Program-made: the position numbers and the translations under genes
NCBI RefSeq assembly: GCF_001424345.1
Contig: NZ_LMPF01000025.1
Coordinates: forward strand, 62,001 to 126,000
Length of the DNA: 64,000 bases
Direction of reading: 5' to 3'
Source: Burkholderia sp. Leaf177
GTDB lineage: Bacteria > Pseudomonadota > Gammaproteobacteria > Burkholderiales > Burkholderiaceae
The notes under the pieces: model-generated
What the model saw: the letters and a program-made list of their open reading frames with translations, nothing else
Database searches by the model: none
Told to the model about the DNA's origin: nothing
Shown here: positions 35,847-44,396 of the stretch, piece by piece
How the letters are laid out: every line of letters begins with the position of its first letter
Numbering within the stretch: the stretch's first letter is position 1

Positions 35847-36432
35847 GTTGCGCCTTCACCCCTTGCTCACGATACGGATGTTTCACCGGACGCATCTCGG
35901 TGACGAGGTCCGCCGCTTCGACCAGCGCTTCGGGCGCGTGACGTCCGGTCACGACCACGTGCAGCATTTCAGGCCTTGCGTTGAGCACCCCGAGGACTTC
36001 ATCGAGTGGAAGGTATTCATATTTCAGCACCGTGCAGAGTTCGTCGAGCACGACCATCTGGTACTCGCCGCTTTCGATCATCGTACGCGCCGCGTCCCAG
36101 CCCTTGCGGGCGGTGGCGATATCGGCGTCGCGGTTTTGCGTGTCCCACGTGTAGCCATCGCCCATCGTGATGAAATCGCAGTTCGCGATTGCGCCGAGGA
36201 AATCGCGCTCGGACGTATGCTGCGCGCCCTTGATGAACTGCACCACGCCGAGCCGCATGCCATGACCGAGTACACGCACGGCCATGCCGAACGCGGCCGT
36301 GGTCTTGCCTTTTCCCGTGCCCGTATTTACGATCAGCAGGCCTTTTTCAATCGATGCCTGCGCCTGCTTTTTCTCGTGGCCTTCCTTGCGCCGCTGCGTC
36401 ATGCGCAGATGCGCTTCTTCGTCCGTTTTCAT
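35830..36432 (-). CDS. cobO: Cob(I)yrinic acid a,c-diamide adenosyltransferase CobO/BtuR
   Basis: This 200-aa enzyme attaches the adenosyl group of ATP to cob(I)alamin or its precursor, making the AdoCbl form used by NrdJ and EutBC. The P-loop-like NTGTGKGKTTAAFG near residue 38 and the DELCTVLKYEYL segment identify the CobA/CobO/BtuR family. The ATG at 36432 shares one base with the cobE stop (TGATG), so the pair is coupled. A GTG one codon earlier is also possible. Confidence 0.96.
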   Translation of the reverse strand: MKTDEEAHLRMTQRRKEGHEKKQAQASIEKGLLIVNTGTGKGKTTAAFGMAVRVLGHGMRLGVVQFIKGAQHTSERDFLGAIANCDFITMGDGYTWDTQNRDADIATARKGWDAARTMIESGEYQMVVLDELCTVLKYEYLPLDEVLGVLNARPEMLHVVVTGRHAPEALVEAADLVTEMRPVKHPYREQGVKAQRGVEF

Positions 36433-36827
36433 CACGTTCTCTCGTTGTCTGTCTGTTGAATCGAATTGTCTTCGGCAATGGAAACGGCCACGCCATCCAG
36501 CGCGATCTTGCTCCGCACGATCCGTCCATTACGCGATGCCAGGAGCGCGCAAGGCTCGCACACACCGTCGATACCAATCAGCGCCCGGACTTGTTCCGAG
36601 ACGCATGTATGGACTTGCGCGACGCGTTCTTTCGCTAAAAATTCTATCGGCAAGTGGTGAAGCGCGGCGAATTCGATCAATGCAGTTTCGTCCCGCTTGT
36701 CCTCGATCGATGCCAACGCGCGCACGTTCGAAAGTGATTCGTGGCCGAGCGCTGCGAACACCGCCGCATGAATCTGCGCGACGCTGACGCCCCGCCGGCA
36801 TCCAATGCCGATCACCCACGCGCTCAC
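36432..36827 (-). CDS. cobE: CobE / CbiG C-terminal domain protein
   Basis: This 131-aa protein matches the C-terminal domain of CbiG, known as CobE when free-standing. The N-terminus reads WVIGIGCRRGVSVAQI, followed by LIEFAALHHLPIEFLAKERV and a region ending in ASRNGRIVRSKIALDGVAVS, here cited in parts. In CbiG this domain helps open the delta-lactone. In aerobic B12 makers, CobE is required but its exact reaction is not settled. It overlaps cobA by 4 nt and cobO by 1 nt. A second divergent copy of this domain appears within the CbiG-CobJ fusion at 45032-46708. Confidence 0.88.
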   Translation of the reverse strand: MSAWVIGIGCRRGVSVAQIHAAVFAALGHESLSNVRALASIEDKRDETALIEFAALHHLPIEFLAKERVAQVHTCVSEQVRALIGIDGVCEPCALLASRNGRIVRSKIALDGVAVSIAEDNSIQQTDNERT

Positions 36828-37603
36828 GTTTGCGACGCCACGAAATCCAGCGCGCTCGCTAATCCAAGTCCCGCGACCGAACCGATCACGACGATTGCCG
36901 GCGCCGTGATCCCCGCACGCTCGACCGCTTCCGCAAGATGTCCCACGGGCGCGCGCAAGTGCCGTTGATCGGGACGCGTGGCGCGTTCGATTGCCGCTGA
37001 CGGTGTATCCGGATCGAGTCCTGCCTCCATTAGAGCGGCCACGATATCGGCCAATCGCCGCACGCCCATATACACGACCAGCGTCATTCCGGTCGCGACC
37101 AGCGCGTGCCAGTCGGGCTCGACGGCGCCCGTTTCGCGGCTCGCTCCATGGCCCGTGACGAACACGACGCCCATGGTGTGATCGCGGTGCGTGACCGGAA
37201 TGCCGACCGCCGCCGGCGCGGCGATTCCCGCCGTGATACCCACGACCACGTCAACTTCGATGCCCGAGGCTTGCAGTGCCTGCACCTCTTCGCCGCCGCG
37301 TCCGAAGACGAACGGATCGCCGCCCTTGAGCCGCGCGACGACACGTCCGGCGCGCACATGCGCGAGCATTTCTTCAATGATCACCGCCTGTGGCGTCGAC
37401 GGATGACCGCCGCGCTTGCCGACGTACTGAATCTGCGCGCCGGCGCGGGCGAACTTGAGCACGTCGGGATTCACGAGGTCATCGACGAGCACGACGTCCG
37501 CTTCCGACAGCGCACGCACGGCCTTGAGCGTCATCAGTTCGACATCGCCCGGACCTGCGCCGATCAGCCAGACACGCGCGCGCTTTCCGATAGATGCACT
37601 CAT
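36824..37603 (-). CDS. cobA: Uroporphyrinogen-III C-methyltransferase CobA
   Basis: CobA (SUMT) methylates uroporphyrinogen III at C2 and C7 to give precorrin-2, the entry step to corrins and sirohaem. The 259-aa protein has the P-loop-like VWLIGAGPGDVELMTLKA at the start, RLKGGDPFVFGRGGEE near residue 95, and the PVTHRDH segment. There is no CysG N-terminal dehydrogenase domain. The ATG at 37603 is preferred; an open extension upstream reads into the riboswitch region. It leads the cobA-cobE-cobO-cobB-DUF1289 operon under a cobalamin riboswitch. Confidence 0.96.
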   Translation of the reverse strand: MSASIGKRARVWLIGAGPGDVELMTLKAVRALSEADVVLVDDLVNPDVLKFARAGAQIQYVGKRGGHPSTPQAVIIEEMLAHVRAGRVVARLKGGDPFVFGRGGEEVQALQASGIEVDVVVGITAGIAAPAAVGIPVTHRDHTMGVVFVTGHGASRETGAVEPDWHALVATGMTLVVYMGVRRLADIVAALMEAGLDPDTPSAAIERATRPDQRHLRAPVGHLAEAVERAGITAPAIVVIGSVAGLGLASALDFVASQT

Positions 37604-37756
37604 TGTTCTGCTCCATCCGCGCGTTCGAAACACGTGGAAAAAAGCCGGCGAAAGTACGGCAAATTTGATTTCATGTAAGACGATAAATGCATTACGTCCT
37701 TCATCCGTCCGTCGCGGATGCGGCGTTCGGCGCGTCTTCGACGTGCCACTTGCGCT

Positions 37757-37997
37757 GGCCGGTATCCGGGCTTGGCGACCGCATTCGCTTGAGCCTTCCC
37801 GCCTTGCAAGGCAGTGGCAGTGAAGCAAATGTGCTTCGATTGAACCCTTGTTCCAGGCGATTCGAACCGACGCGGGGGCGCGTACCGTTGCGGGGACAGC
37901 ACAGGTTTTTCATATGCAGCGGCGCCTGAAACATGCGCACCTGCATCCTGTTTCCCGTTTAACTACGCACGCAGGAAAAGCGCGCGTGAGCACCAGA
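37757..37997 (-). ncRNA. Cobalamin riboswitch upstream of cobA
   Basis: On the minus strand the element opens with CTGGTGCTCACGCG and then GTTAAACGGGAAACAGG. The core reads TGTCCCCGCAACGGTA, then CACTGCCACTGCC, then GGCGGGAAGGC, and it ends with AAGCCCGGATACCGGCC. These are the conserved boxes of the long cobalamin class. It controls cobA and the genes behind it. A leader of about 150 nt follows before the cobA start. Confidence 0.92.
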
Positions 37998-38107
37998 CGC
38001 GAGCCAAAGATAGCACAGGCGAGCATGCTGGCGCTTGGGTTTTCCGAGTCCTTTCAGATCGCGGCAACCTTGACCTCACGGCGTCACCGGCCTAGACTTG
38101 GCGCAGT

Positions 38108-38326
38108 TTTCTGGTGCTCGCGCGCGGTCTCTTTCTGCGCGCAGTTAAACGGGAAGCAGGGAGCGCCGCCGGACATTCGTGCGCGCCAACCTGCGCTGCC
38201 CCCGCAACGGTAAGCGAAAGTCGCGCAATATCAAATCGCGCGGCAAAGCCGGCTTCGAACACCACTGCACGCGCATTGCGTGCGGGAAGGTGAAGCGGCA
38301 TTTTCGCCAGCCCGGATACCGGCCGG
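38108..38326 (+). ncRNA. Cobalamin riboswitch upstream of cobW
   Basis: The 5' end shows CTGGTGCTCGCGCGCGG and AGTTAAACGGGAAGCAGG. The core has TGCCCCCGCAACGGTAAG, CACCACTGC and GTGCGGGAAGG. The 3' end reads CCAGCCCGGATACCGGCC. It belongs to the same class as the minus-strand copy and lies 162 nt before cobW. Confidence 0.93.
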
Positions 38327-38488
38327 AACGATGCAACTTCAGGAGCCGAAGTGCCGCGGGGATGCGGTACGGGCTCGACACTTTCACCATGCTTCGCCGG
38401 TCTGAGTCCATTCTGCTTTTTGCTTGCACTATTCGGGCGCAGGACTTTTCCGGCATCAGGCAGTCAATCGATAAAAACGGAGTACAGG

Positions 38489-39577
38489 ATGCACATGCGC
38501 AAAATCCCGGTCACGGTCGTCACGGGTTTCCTCGGCAGCGGCAAGACCACCTTGATGCGACACATCCTCGAAAACGCCAAAGGGCTGCGGATCGCGGTGA
38601 TCGTGAACGAGTTCGGCGAACTGGGTATCGACGGTGAAATCCTGAAGGGTTGCAGCATTGGTTGTGAGGACGAAACCACGACCGATCAACCGAACCTCTA
38701 CGAGCTTTCGAATGGCTGCCTGTGTTGCACGGTGCAGGAAGAGTTTTATCCGGTGATGGAGCAACTCGTCGAGCGCCGCGAACAGATCGATCACGTGCTG
38801 ATCGAGACATCGGGCCTTGCGTTGCCCAAGCCGCTGGTGCAAGCGTTCAACTGGCCATCGATCAAGAATGCGTTCACCGTCGACGCCGTCGTGACCGTGG
38901 TCGATGGTCCCGCCGCCGCGAGCGGCCAGTTCGCGGCGAACCCGCAAGCTGTCGATGAACAACGCCGCGCCGATCCCAATCTCGACCACGAATCGCCGTT
39001 GCATGAACTATTCGGGGACCAGTTGGCGTCAGCCGATCTGGTGATTCTCAACAAGACCGACCTGATGGATGAAGCCCAGCAACGCACGGTCGAAACGCTG
39101 ATTCGCGGCGAAATTCCCGCTGGCGTAAAGATCGTTCCGGCCACCATGGGACAACTCGATCTACATGCGTTGCTCGGGCTCGAAGCGGCGTCGGAGACGA
39201 CGATTCATCTGCGTGTTGATCATCATGGTTCGGTGGATGACGAAGGTCACGCCGATCATCATCACGATGACTTCGATTCCGTTGTGGTCGAGGCGCGCGT
39301 GGAATCGCGCGACGCGGCGGTCGCGGCATTACGCATGTTGGTCGATGCCAACACGATTTATCGCGTGAAGGGATTTGCCGCGTTGCCGGGCACGCCAATG
39401 CGGCTTGTAGTGCAGGGCGTGGGACAGCGTTTCGATACGTATTTCGATCGCCGCTGGACGCCCGCAGAAGCTGCGGTTGGAACGAGCCGTTTTGTGCTGA
39501 TCGGCGAAGATCTCGATCAGCCGCGCTTGCAACAAGCGCTTCTCGACGCGCTTGCAAACGCAGCCGTGCAGGCTTAA
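38489..39577 (+). CDS. cobW: Cobalamin biosynthesis GTPase CobW
   Basis: This 362-aa COG0523 G3E GTPase is thought to handle metal delivery to the cobalt chelatase. It has the P-loop GFLGSGKTTL near residue 13, the metal-binding CxCC in NGCLCCTVQEEF, the guanine motif NKTD, and a His/Asp-rich loop (HHGSVDDEGHADHHHDD). The CobW C-terminal domain follows. The chosen ATG at 38489 gives MHMRKIPVTVVTGF; open frame upstream is riboswitch leader. It sits 3 nt before cobN, consistent with joint expression. Confidence 0.95.
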   Translation: MHMRKIPVTVVTGFLGSGKTTLMRHILENAKGLRIAVIVNEFGELGIDGEILKGCSIGCEDETTTDQPNLYELSNGCLCCTVQEEFYPVMEQLVERREQIDHVLIETSGLALPKPLVQAFNWPSIKNAFTVDAVVTVVDGPAAASGQFAANPQAVDEQRRADPNLDHESPLHELFGDQLASADLVILNKTDLMDEAQQRTVETLIRGEIPAGVKIVPATMGQLDLHALLGLEAASETTIHLRVDHHGSVDDEGHADHHHDDFDSVVVEARVESRDAAVAALRMLVDANTIYRVKGFAALPGTPMRLVVQGVGQRFDTYFDRRWTPAEAAVGTSRFVLIGEDLDQPRLQQALLDALANAAVQA

Positions 39578-39580
39578 GCC

Positions 39581-42500
39581 GTGCATCTTCTACGCACGAC
39601 GCCCGGTGGTTTTGTCGATGACGCGGCGGGCGTCATGCGCATCGATCAGACGCCGGCGCCGATCGTCGTGCTGAGTTCGGCTGACACCACGCTGTCGCTT
39701 CTTGCGAGCGTCGTGCCGAATCTCGAAGCGGGTTTTCCTGCGGTGCGCCTCGCGAATCAGTCGTTCCTGCGGCAACCGGCATCGGTGGATTTTTACGTCG
39801 ATGACGTGCTGAAACACGCGCGCGTGATCGTGATCGACCACTTGGGCGGCGAGGCGTATTGGCCTTACGGGATCGAGAGCATCACCGCGCTCGCGCGCAA
39901 GAACGGGCAGATGCTCGTGATGTTCTCCGGCGACTTGCAGGAAGATCCGAACCTCGTAGCAAAGAGCACGGCCGAGCCCGCGTTGTGCGATCAGCTTTGG
40001 CGTTATTTGCGTGAAGGCGGCGCGCAGAATGCCGAGGCGTTTCTGCGTTGCATCGCTTATCGTGCACTGGGTTACGGACGCGAAGCCAACTTGCCAACGC
40101 CGCTGCCCGCGGTCGCGATCTATCATCCGGCGCGGCAGATCGCGACCATTAAAGACTGGCAGGATAGATGGACGCGAGACGCGCCCGTGGTTGCCATGTT
40201 GTTCTATCGCGCGCATCTGCAGTCTGGAAATACAGATGTATTCAATGCATTGATCGATGCGCTCGAAGCGCAGGATTTGAATCCGTTGCCGATCGCAATG
40301 GCTTCGCTCAAGGACCCGTTGAGCCGCGAAGTCGTGCAGCAATTGTGCGCGGATAACAATGCATCGCTGGTGCTGAATACGACCTCGTTTGCGGCCGGCG
40401 TAATCGATGACCCCGCGCCGTTCGAACTCGCCGGCGACGCACCCGTGCTGCAAGTCATATTGAGCGGCGGGAATCGTGAAGACTGGGTCAAGGACAATCA
40501 CGGCCTGACATCGCGCGATATCGCCATGCATGTCGCGCTGCCCGAAGTCGATGGCCGCATCATCACGCGCGCCATCAGTTTCAAAGGTCTCGCGTACCGC
40601 TGCAAACTCACGCAAGTCGATGTCGTGCGTTATCAACCCGACCTCGAGCGCGTGCGTTTCGTCGCCGAGTTGAGCAGACGATGGTGCCGCCTGAGACAGC
40701 TTCCGAACGCCGACAAACGCGTGGCGCTCGTGCTCGCAAACTACCCGCTGAGCGAAGGGCGCATTGGCAATGGCGTGGGTCTCGATACACCGGCATCGGT
40801 CGTGAATATTCTTTCTATGCTCGCGCGCGAGGGGTATCGAACGCAGGACATTCCCGCCGACGGCGACGCGTTGATGCAGGCGCTGACATTGGGCGTGACG
40901 AACGATCCTGTTGTTCGCGACATGCGTCCCGCGCTGCAAAGCCTCGCGCTCGACGATTATCTCGACGCGTTTCACCAGATTCCTGCAGACGTCCAGCGAG
41001 ACTTGAATTCTCGTTGGGGTCCGCCCGAAAGCGATCCCACCGTGCGTCGCGGCCGCTTCATGATCGCGGGCTGGCGCTCGGGGCATGTGTTCATCGGCAT
41101 TCAACCTGCGCGTTCGCGTGAGCGCGGTGACTACGCCAGTTATCACGACGCCGAACTCGTGCCGCCCCATTCGTATCTCGCGTTTTATTTCTGGCTGCGC
41201 TTGCGTTTTAACATCGATGCAATCGTGCACGTCGGCAAGCACGGCAATCTTGAATGGCTGCCGGGAAAGAGCGTTGCGTTGAGCGCATCGTGCTGGCCCG
41301 ACCTGACGCTCGGCGCCATGCCGCACCTTTATCCGTTCATTGTCAACGATCCGGGCGAGGGAAGTCAGGCGAAGCGGAGGGCGCAGGCGGTGATTATCGA
41401 TCACTTGATGCCGCCGCTCACACGTGCTGAAAACTACGGGCCGCTGCAGGATCTGGAACGTCAGGTCGATGAATATTATGAAGCGCTAATGGTCGATCCG
41501 CGCCGCGCGAAGCTTCTGCGCAAGACTATTCTGGCGAGCATCGTGGAGCATCGGTTGCACGAGGAATTGGGCATTGAAAAGCCTCGCGATTCGGACACGG
41601 AAGACGCCTTGCTCAATCGCGCGGACGCTTATTTATGCGAGCTCAAGGAAGCGCAGATCCGCGACGGTCTGCATGTATTCGGCGTGTCGCCGCAAGGCGT
41701 ACAACGCCGCGATACCTTGCTTGCCTTAGGCCGTTATCCAACTGGCGACGGGCAAGGTGCAAACGCGAGCGTGCTGACTGCACTGGCGCTCGATTTGCAG
41801 CTCGGCGATGACTTCGATCCCTTGGATTCCGACTGGACCGCAACGTGGACCGGCCCGCGCCCGATTGAACTCACCAGGATAATCGATGCTCCCTGGCGGC
41901 ATCACGGCGATACGCGCGAACGCCTCGAACTGGTTGCAACATCGCTACTGGATGGTCCCGCTGAAGCCGTCGGTCCAAACACATCGCAAGTATTGACGCG
42001 TTTGAACGGCGACCTTCTTTCCCGCCTCGATGCATGCGGTCCGCAAGAGTTGCTGCAACTTCAGCGCGGTCTCGGAGGACGTTTCGTGCCGCCGGGCCCG
42101 AGCGGTTCGCCATCGCGAGGAAGACCCGACGTCCTTCCCACCGGCCGCAACTTTTATTCCGTCGATACTCGTGCCGTTCCCACGCGCGCTGCGTGGACGC
42201 TCGGCCTGAAGTCCGCGAATCTGCTGATTGAACGGCATCTTCAGGAACACGGCGATTATCCGCGCGCGATTGGCTTGTCGGTGTGGGGCACGGCGACCAT
42301 GCGCACCGGCGGCGACGATATCGCCCAAGCCATGGCGCTTATCGGCGTGCGCCCGAAATGGGCGGCGGGCAGCAATCGCGTGACCGACTTCGAGGTCTTG
42401 CCAATCACGATCTTCAATCGTCCGCGTATCGATGTCACGCTGCGCGTTTCCGGTTTTTTCCGCGACGCCTTCGCGAACCTGATGCATCTCTTCGATGCCG

Positions 42501-43354
42501 CCGTTCAAGCCGTCGCCGAACTCGATGACGAAGACGAAGACATCAATCCGATCCGCGCACGCATCATGCGCGAACGCGACCAACACATCGCTCGCGGACT
42601 GGACGAAAAGGAAGCGCGTTTGCGTGCGGGCTGGCGCGTGTTCAGCACGAAACCGGGCGCGTACGGGGCGGGCTTACAAGAGATGATCGACGCAAAGCAA
42701 TGGCAGAACGACGCCGATCTCGCACGCGGATTTCAAAGCTCGGGCGGTTACGCATACTCGCAAAAGGGCGATGGCGTGGATGCGCGCGATTCGTTTGGCG
42801 CGAGGTTATCGAGCATTGATGTCGTCGTGCAAAACCAGGATAACCGCGAGCACGATTTGCTCGATTCCAACGACTACCATCAGTTCCAGGGCGGCATGAT
42901 CGCGGCCGTCAGGCATCTCTCGGGCACGCAACCGCAAGCGTACAACGCCGATCACAGCAATCCCGCATCGCCGCGCATCCGCACCTTGCAGGAAGAGATA
43001 TCGCGCGTGATCCGCTCGCGCGTGGTCAATCCGAAATGGATCGACGGCGTGAAACGGCATGGGTACAAAGGCGCATCGGAACTCGCGGCAACGGTGGATT
43101 ATCTCTTTGGCTACGATGCCACCGCGCGCGTGGTCTCGGATCATCAATACGAACTCGTCGCGAATGCCTACGTGAACGACGCCGGCACACGCGAGTTCAT
43201 GCAGCAGCACAATCCGCACGCCCTGCATTCCATCTGCGAGCGTTTGACCGAAGCCATGCAGCGCGGCTTGTGGCAAAACCCGGGTGAATATCAGGCGCAA
43301 ATCGAACACCATTTGCTGGATGCCGAACAGCACCTCGAAGGGCAACGAACGTGA
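39581..43354 (+). CDS. cobN: Cobaltochelatase large subunit CobN
   Basis: CobN is the 140-kDa porphyrin-binding subunit of the aerobic ATP-dependent chelatase that inserts Co2+ into hydrogenobyrinic acid a,c-diamide. The 1257-aa sequence has family segments such as HVGKHGNLEWLPGKSVALS (near residue 550), YPFIVNDPGEGSQAKRRAQA soon after, and IGLSVWGTATMRTGGDDIAQ in the C-terminal third. The length agrees with the family. It uses a GTG at 39581, 3 nt after cobW. Its stop overlaps the GTG of the next gene (GTGA), so the chelatase subunits are coupled. Confidence 0.96.
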   Translation: MHLLRTTPGGFVDDAAGVMRIDQTPAPIVVLSSADTTLSLLASVVPNLEAGFPAVRLANQSFLRQPASVDFYVDDVLKHARVIVIDHLGGEAYWPYGIESITALARKNGQMLVMFSGDLQEDPNLVAKSTAEPALCDQLWRYLREGGAQNAEAFLRCIAYRALGYGREANLPTPLPAVAIYHPARQIATIKDWQDRWTRDAPVVAMLFYRAHLQSGNTDVFNALIDALEAQDLNPLPIAMASLKDPLSREVVQQLCADNNASLVLNTTSFAAGVIDDPAPFELAGDAPVLQVILSGGNREDWVKDNHGLTSRDIAMHVALPEVDGRIITRAISFKGLAYRCKLTQVDVVRYQPDLERVRFVAELSRRWCRLRQLPNADKRVALVLANYPLSEGRIGNGVGLDTPASVVNILSMLAREGYRTQDIPADGDALMQALTLGVTNDPVVRDMRPALQSLALDDYLDAFHQIPADVQRDLNSRWGPPESDPTVRRGRFMIAGWRSGHVFIGIQPARSRERGDYASYHDAELVPPHSYLAFYFWLRLRFNIDAIVHVGKHGNLEWLPGKSVALSASCWPDLTLGAMPHLYPFIVNDPGEGSQAKRRAQAVIIDHLMPPLTRAENYGPLQDLERQVDEYYEALMVDPRRAKLLRKTILASIVEHRLHEELGIEKPRDSDTEDALLNRADAYLCELKEAQIRDGLHVFGVSPQGVQRRDTLLALGRYPTGDGQGANASVLTALALDLQLGDDFDPLDSDWTATWTGPRPIELTRIIDAPWRHHGDTRERLELVATSLLDGPAEAVGPNTSQVLTRLNGDLLSRLDACGPQELLQLQRGLGGRFVPPGPSGSPSRGRPDVLPTGRNFYSVDTRAVPTRAAWTLGLKSANLLIERHLQEHGDYPRAIGLSVWGTATMRTGGDDIAQAMALIGVRPKWAAGSNRVTDFEVLPITIFNRPRIDVTLRVSGFFRDAFANLMHLFDAAVQAVAELDDEDEDINPIRARIMRERDQHIARGLDEKEARLRAGWRVFSTKPGAYGAGLQEMIDAKQWQNDADLARGFQSSGGYAYSQKGDGVDARDSFGARLSSIDVVVQNQDNREHDLLDSNDYHQFQGGMIAAVRHLSGTQPQAYNADHSNPASPRIRTLQEEISRVIRSRVVNPKWIDGVKRHGYKGASELAATVDYLFGYDATARVVSDHQYELVANAYVNDAGTREFMQQHNPHALHSICERLTEAMQRGLWQNPGEYQAQIEHHLLDAEQHLEGQRT

Positions 43355-44346
43355 ACGACATTCTCTTTCCTTTCGCCGCACTCGTCGCGCAAGAGCCCTT
43401 GCAGCAGGCACTTTTGCTCGCCGCGGTCGATCCCACGCTTGGCGGCGTGCTGGTGAGCGGTCCACGCGGCACGGCCAAGTCCACGACGGCGCGAGCCCTC
43501 GCCGAACTGCTTCCGGAAGGGCAGTTCGTCACCTTGCCATTGGGTGCGAGCGAGGAGCAACTGATTGGATCGCTGGATATCGAAACCGCGTTGCGCGATG
43601 GCGGCGTGCGTTTTTCGCCTGGCTTGCTCGCGAAGGCGCATGAAGGCGTGTTGTATGTGGATGAGGTGAACCTGCTGCCGAATCAGCTAGTTGATCAATT
43701 GCTCGACGTCGCTGCGAGCGGCGTGAATGTGATCGAACGCGATGGCATTTCGCATCGGCATGAAGCGCGTTTCGTGTTGATCGGGACGATGAATCCGGAG
43801 GAAGGCGAACTCAGGCCGCAGTTGCTCGATCGCTTCGGGCTTGCGGTTGAATTGCAGAATTGCTTCGATGCCAGCGTGCGTCGCGAGATCGTCAAGGCGC
43901 GGCTTGCGTTTGACGAAAACCCCGCCACGTTCCGTCAGCGCTTTGCGGCACAGCAAGAGACGATGGCGCACAAGATTCGGCGTGCGCGCGCAGCGCTTTC
44001 GAACCTCGAATTCGATGACGCCGTTCACGCTCGGGTAAGCGAGCTTTGCATCGAAGCGAATGTGGATGGCTTGCGTGCCGATCTCGTCATGTTGCGCGCG
44101 GCGCGTGCGCTCGCTGCATTTGAAGAGGCCCATGCGGTTCGCGTCGATCATGTCGAGCGCATAGCGGAGACGGTGCTTTTGCACAGACGGAAGCCTGGCA
44201 ACGCGCCGGTAAGTAATCGCGAACAGAAACAACAACAACCGCAGCAACAAGACGCTGACGAAGCCACTTTCGGCTACATGCAGCCCGAGCCCGTCGATAT
44301 AACCGCGGTGAAAAATGTAAGGCCGCTCACGTCAAAAAAATCCTGA
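43351..44346 (+). CDS. chlD: Chelatase AAA+ subunit (ChlI-like small product of chlD; frame-0 form)
   Basis: In frame 0 the gene gives a 331-aa AAA+ ATPase like ChlI/BchI. Walker A GPRGTAKST is at residues 37-45, Walker B GVLYVDEVNLL at residues 99-109, a sensor segment GTMNPEEGELRPQLLDRFGL follows, and a Q-rich linker lies at about residues 286-303. It starts at a GTG overlapping cobN by 4 nt. The last codons read ACG TCA AAA AAA TCC TGA. The A7 run there is a -1 slippery site leading into a VWA domain with no start of its own. The gene can therefore make both a small I-type subunit and a long D-type subunit for the CobN chelatase. Confidence 0.93.
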   Translation: MNDILFPFAALVAQEPLQQALLLAAVDPTLGGVLVSGPRGTAKSTTARALAELLPEGQFVTLPLGASEEQLIGSLDIETALRDGGVRFSPGLLAKAHEGVLYVDEVNLLPNQLVDQLLDVAASGVNVIERDGISHRHEARFVLIGTMNPEEGELRPQLLDRFGLAVELQNCFDASVRREIVKARLAFDENPATFRQRFAAQQETMAHKIRRARAALSNLEFDDAVHARVSELCIEANVDGLRADLVMLRAARALAAFEEAHAVRVDHVERIAETVLLHRRKPGNAPVSNREQKQQQPQQQDADEATFGYMQPEPVDITAVKNVRPLTSKKS

Positions 44347-44396
44347 GCCATCTAAGGCCGGAAACACGCGCCGACCCTGGCCGCCTTCGATGGCTC
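44334..44396 (+). other. Programmed -1 ribosomal frameshift cassette (slippery A AAA AAA plus hairpin)
   Basis: Seven A residues at 44334-44340 are in the phase X XXY YYZ relative to the upstream frame. Four bases later a hairpin begins: GAGCCATC (44345-44352) pairs perfectly with GATGGCTC (44389-44396). After a T-C mismatch, AAGGC (44354-44358) pairs with GCCTT (44383-44387). The frame-0 stop TGA (44344-44346) overlaps the base of the stem. After slippage the next codon is ATC at 44340, which opens the VWA frame. Confidence 0.82.

Larger units (their letters stand above)
37604..38488. other. Divergent cobA-cobW control region with two riboswitches
   Basis: This 885-nt spacer encodes no protein. 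It contains two cobalamin riboswitches in head-to-head orientation, one for each operon, with both promoters expected in the centre near 38000-38105. The 5' ends of the two elements share a stretch of near-identical sequence (CTGGTGCTC, then AGTTAAACGGGAA), pointing to duplication of one element. Confidence 0.7.

Noticed and set aside
39590..41404. Open frame of 604 codons antisense to cobN
   Set aside because: It is a complement-strand shadow; cobN in that region has strong family motifs.
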